Positions 62,468-64,000 of a stretch of DNA of 64,000 nucleotides are shown piece after piece. How positions within the stretch are numbered: the stretch's first letter is position 1; each line of letters opens with the position of its first letter. The notes beneath the pieces were generated by a model. It searched no databases and was not told the origin of the DNA. It was given only the letters and a program-made list of their open reading frames with translations. A program made the position numbers and the translations under genes. The DNA comes from CAYVAP01 sp964343195 (lineage in GTDB: Bacteria > Bacteroidota > Bacteroidia > J057), in the NCBI GenBank assembly GCA_964343195.1, contig CAYFIR010000014.1, forward strand, positions 1-64,000, given 5' to 3'.

Positions 62468-63355
62468 ATGAAGACTCTTATCTCTTTGTTTTGTATCCTG
62501 ACTTTTTTCCTAATGGCCTGTGTGCCTCAGCAGGAGGTCCTCACCACCAATCCCTATCTGGTAGGGGAGGGGCGTCCGTGGGTACTAGCCCATGGAGGTG
62601 CCAAGGATCTCTTTCCGGAAAATACCCTGGTGGCTTTTGATGGCTCCATGGCACTGGAAGTAGACGCTTTGGAGATTGATGTCTGCATGACAGCTGACGA
62701 AGTGCTTGTAACCCACCATGACCTTACCATCGATGCTACAAGCGATGGAGTGGGGGAGGTCATCAGCTATACCTTTGACGAATTGCAGGATTTTAACTTC
62801 GGGTATGATTTTACCGATCTGGAGGGAAATCAGCCATATCAGGACAGTCCTGTCCGTATCCCTGGCCTGGAGACAGTGTTTTTGCGCTACGACAACGTCC
62901 ATTTTGTAGTGGAGATAAAAAACCGTGGAGAAAATGGTAAGCGTGCCGCAGAACTGATGTATGACCTGATTCGTTCTACAGGAGTGGAAGGCCGGGTAGT
63001 CGTCGCGTCTTTCAGTCAGGAGATACTGAACCATTTCATTGAGGTATCCAATGGGGAGATTCCCATCTCGGCAGCAGAGGAAGAAGTCAAGGACTTCGTT
63101 TTCAGTGGGTTGAGCGGGATGGAGTTTCTTTATGGTCCGGAAGCTGTCATGTTTCAGATTCCACGTAGCAGTGCAGGGATACCATTGGATGCTAAACGCC
63201 TGATCAAATCGGCCCACCGAAGAAGGATGGCCGTCCAGTACTGGACAATTGATGACCCCGAGGAGATGCGACGACTGATCGAACTGGGAGTAGATGGATT
63301 GATCACCGACAGACCTGACCTGATGTGGGAGGTGCTGAGAGATATGGGATACTGA
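62468..63355 (+). CDS. glycerophosphodiester phosphodiesterase lipoprotein
   Basis: A 295-residue TIM-barrel phosphodiesterase (GDPD family) cleaving glycerophosphodiesters to glycerol 3-phosphate and an alcohol. A lipoprotein signal peptide (LISLFCILTFFLMAC, Cys18) places it in the envelope. Catalytic elements: AHGGAKDLFPENT (HGG instead of the more common HRG), LEIDVCMTADEVLVTHHDLTID with the metal-binding Glu/Asp and the general acid His, then FVVEIKN. The C-terminal VQYWTIDDPEEMRRLIELGVDGLITDRPD is typical. The start is at ATG 62468, which opens the signal peptide; the frame extends 41 codons upstream without support. Confidence 0.9.
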   Translation: MKTLISLFCILTFFLMACVPQQEVLTTNPYLVGEGRPWVLAHGGAKDLFPENTLVAFDGSMALEVDALEIDVCMTADEVLVTHHDLTIDATSDGVGEVISYTFDELQDFNFGYDFTDLEGNQPYQDSPVRIPGLETVFLRYDNVHFVVEIKNRGENGKRAAELMYDLIRSTGVEGRVVVASFSQEILNHFIEVSNGEIPISAAEEEVKDFVFSGLSGMEFLYGPEAVMFQIPRSSAGIPLDAKRLIKSAHRRRMAVQYWTIDDPEEMRRLIELGVDGLITDRPDLMWEVLRDMGY

Positions 63356-63383
63356 CGAGTTGTTGGGACCGAAGCTGACTATT

Positions 63384-64000
63384 ATGCAGAAGCTGGGAGA
63401 AGATACTTCGCCTTTCAGGGCGGCTATGGCTGGTGATTATAAGTTTTCACTCAAAGGGGTACTGAAACTGGGGGCGCGGCTGTACGCAAAGAAATTCTTC
63501 AGCTTTTTTGCCTTTTCCCTGCTCGTGTTTTTTTCGACGCTACTCGTCTCTTCCCTGGTGGGCGTCGTAATTGCGATAAGTAACCATCTGGTATTTTTCA
63601 ACTGGCTGTTCCTGATTTTGGGATACCTGTTCCTGCTAGGGTATATTTTTTCTCTATCAGGTGGGATGTTTTTTTACAGCGAAAAGCTCCATGTGACAGG
63701 TCGGGCGGAGTTTCGGGACTTCTTCCGGGGACTTAGGCGCATATTTCCGGTAGGGGCTGCCAAGCTCATTCAGCTATTGATTGTAGTGGTTCCCCTGGTT
63801 ATCATGTTGAGCGCAATCGGGAAATTGGAACAGCTGACCCCACTCTCCCTGTCGGAAGTGGATCTCCGTTCGTTTCAGTCCATCAAAATAGCTCTGGCTT
63901 CACGCTCCTTTGTGTGGCTAGCTCTGTTACCTCAGGTATTGGTTTCCACCCTTTACCTGTTTGCCACTCCTCTTATCCTCCTGGGGGACCTGCATTTCTG
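63384..64000 (+). CDS. multi-spanning membrane protein, cut by the window end
   Basis: An open frame from ATG 63384 that continues past base 64000 (205 codons seen). After a short polar N-terminus it has several hydrophobic helices: FFAFSLLVFFSTLLVSSLVG, WLFLILGYLFLLGYIFSLSG, LIQLLIVVVPLVIMLSAIG, and VLVSTLYLFATPLILLGDL, with a basic loop (EFRDFFRGLRRIFP) between the second and third. An alternative start is ATG 63426. No family can be named from this part. It begins 28 bases after the phosphodiesterase stop and may be co-transcribed with it. Confidence 0.75.
   Translation, partial: MQKLGEDTSPFRAAMAGDYKFSLKGVLKLGARLYAKKFFSFFAFSLLVFFSTLLVSSLVGVVIAISNHLVFFNWLFLILGYLFLLGYIFSLSGGMFFYSEKLHVTGRAEFRDFFRGLRRIFPVGAAKLIQLLIVVVPLVIMLSAIGKLEQLTPLSLSEVDLRSFQSIKIALASRSFVWLALLPQVLVSTLYLFATPLILLGDLHF

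Overview
The window is a stretch of bacterial chromosome, almost certainly from the phylum Bacteroidota and possibly from the Saprospiria/Lewinella side of it; that finer placement is inference. Evidence for the phylum: several upstream regions carry the Bacteroidota -7 box TAnnTTTG (before trpL/trpE, era, der, the DEAD-box helicase and others), few starts have a Shine-Dalgarno sequence, and the families are typical of the phylum (7TMR-DISM hybrid kinase, MacB/FtsX permease, DUF4139 protein, trpGD fusion, CpcT-like lipoprotein, Tat-exported PhoX-like protein). There is no phage, plasmid, CRISPR or intact insertion sequence. Mobile-like content is limited to small non-coding repeats.

Layout. 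0-8 kb: two tandem paralogous helical proteins of unknown function, a DMT transporter, aminopeptidase P and a DUF4139 protein. 8-15 kb: an AraC regulator, a duplicated non-coding repeat block, an FtsX-type permease, then an aldehyde dehydrogenase plus DUF779 pair preceded by a 21-bp-spaced direct repeat that looks like an AraC operator. 15-24 kb: a tandem repeat array, a secreted glycan-binding protein ending in a Hint domain, a lipoprotein, a DEAD-box RNA helicase, a RmlD-like reductase, and a DUF4412/CYTH/TetR-like cluster. 24-38 kb: MORN-repeat protein, GH2 beta-galactosidase, an unusually long carotenoid oxygenase, a large kinase-receiver-cyclase hybrid, hisS and an orphan TRAP solute-binding protein.

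38-48 kb: mostly plus-strand. A fold-type II PLP protein that has lost its catalytic lysine precedes an APS/PAPS reductase gene. Then comes a Clp-like double AAA+ ATPase whose C-terminal third resembles the helical and PCRF domains of peptide release factor 2 but lacks GGQ. It is followed by an S10 peptidase, a CpcT-like lipoprotein, a DUF3829-like protein and a sugar-phosphate nucleotidyltransferase. The AAA+/release-factor-like fusion is the best candidate here for an under-described system, perhaps ribosome-associated quality control.

48-64 kb: manA, a PhoX-like protein, a TPR protein with an embedded HEYVH zinc-peptidase core, then the minus-strand tryptophan operon trpE-trpGD-trpC. The trp operon has a readable attenuator: an exact promoter match, an 18-residue leader peptide with three consecutive Trp codons, an antiterminator/terminator pair, then trpE. 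The GTPases der and era, two initiator tRNA-Met genes, a glycerophosphodiester phosphodiesterase and a truncated membrane protein close the window.
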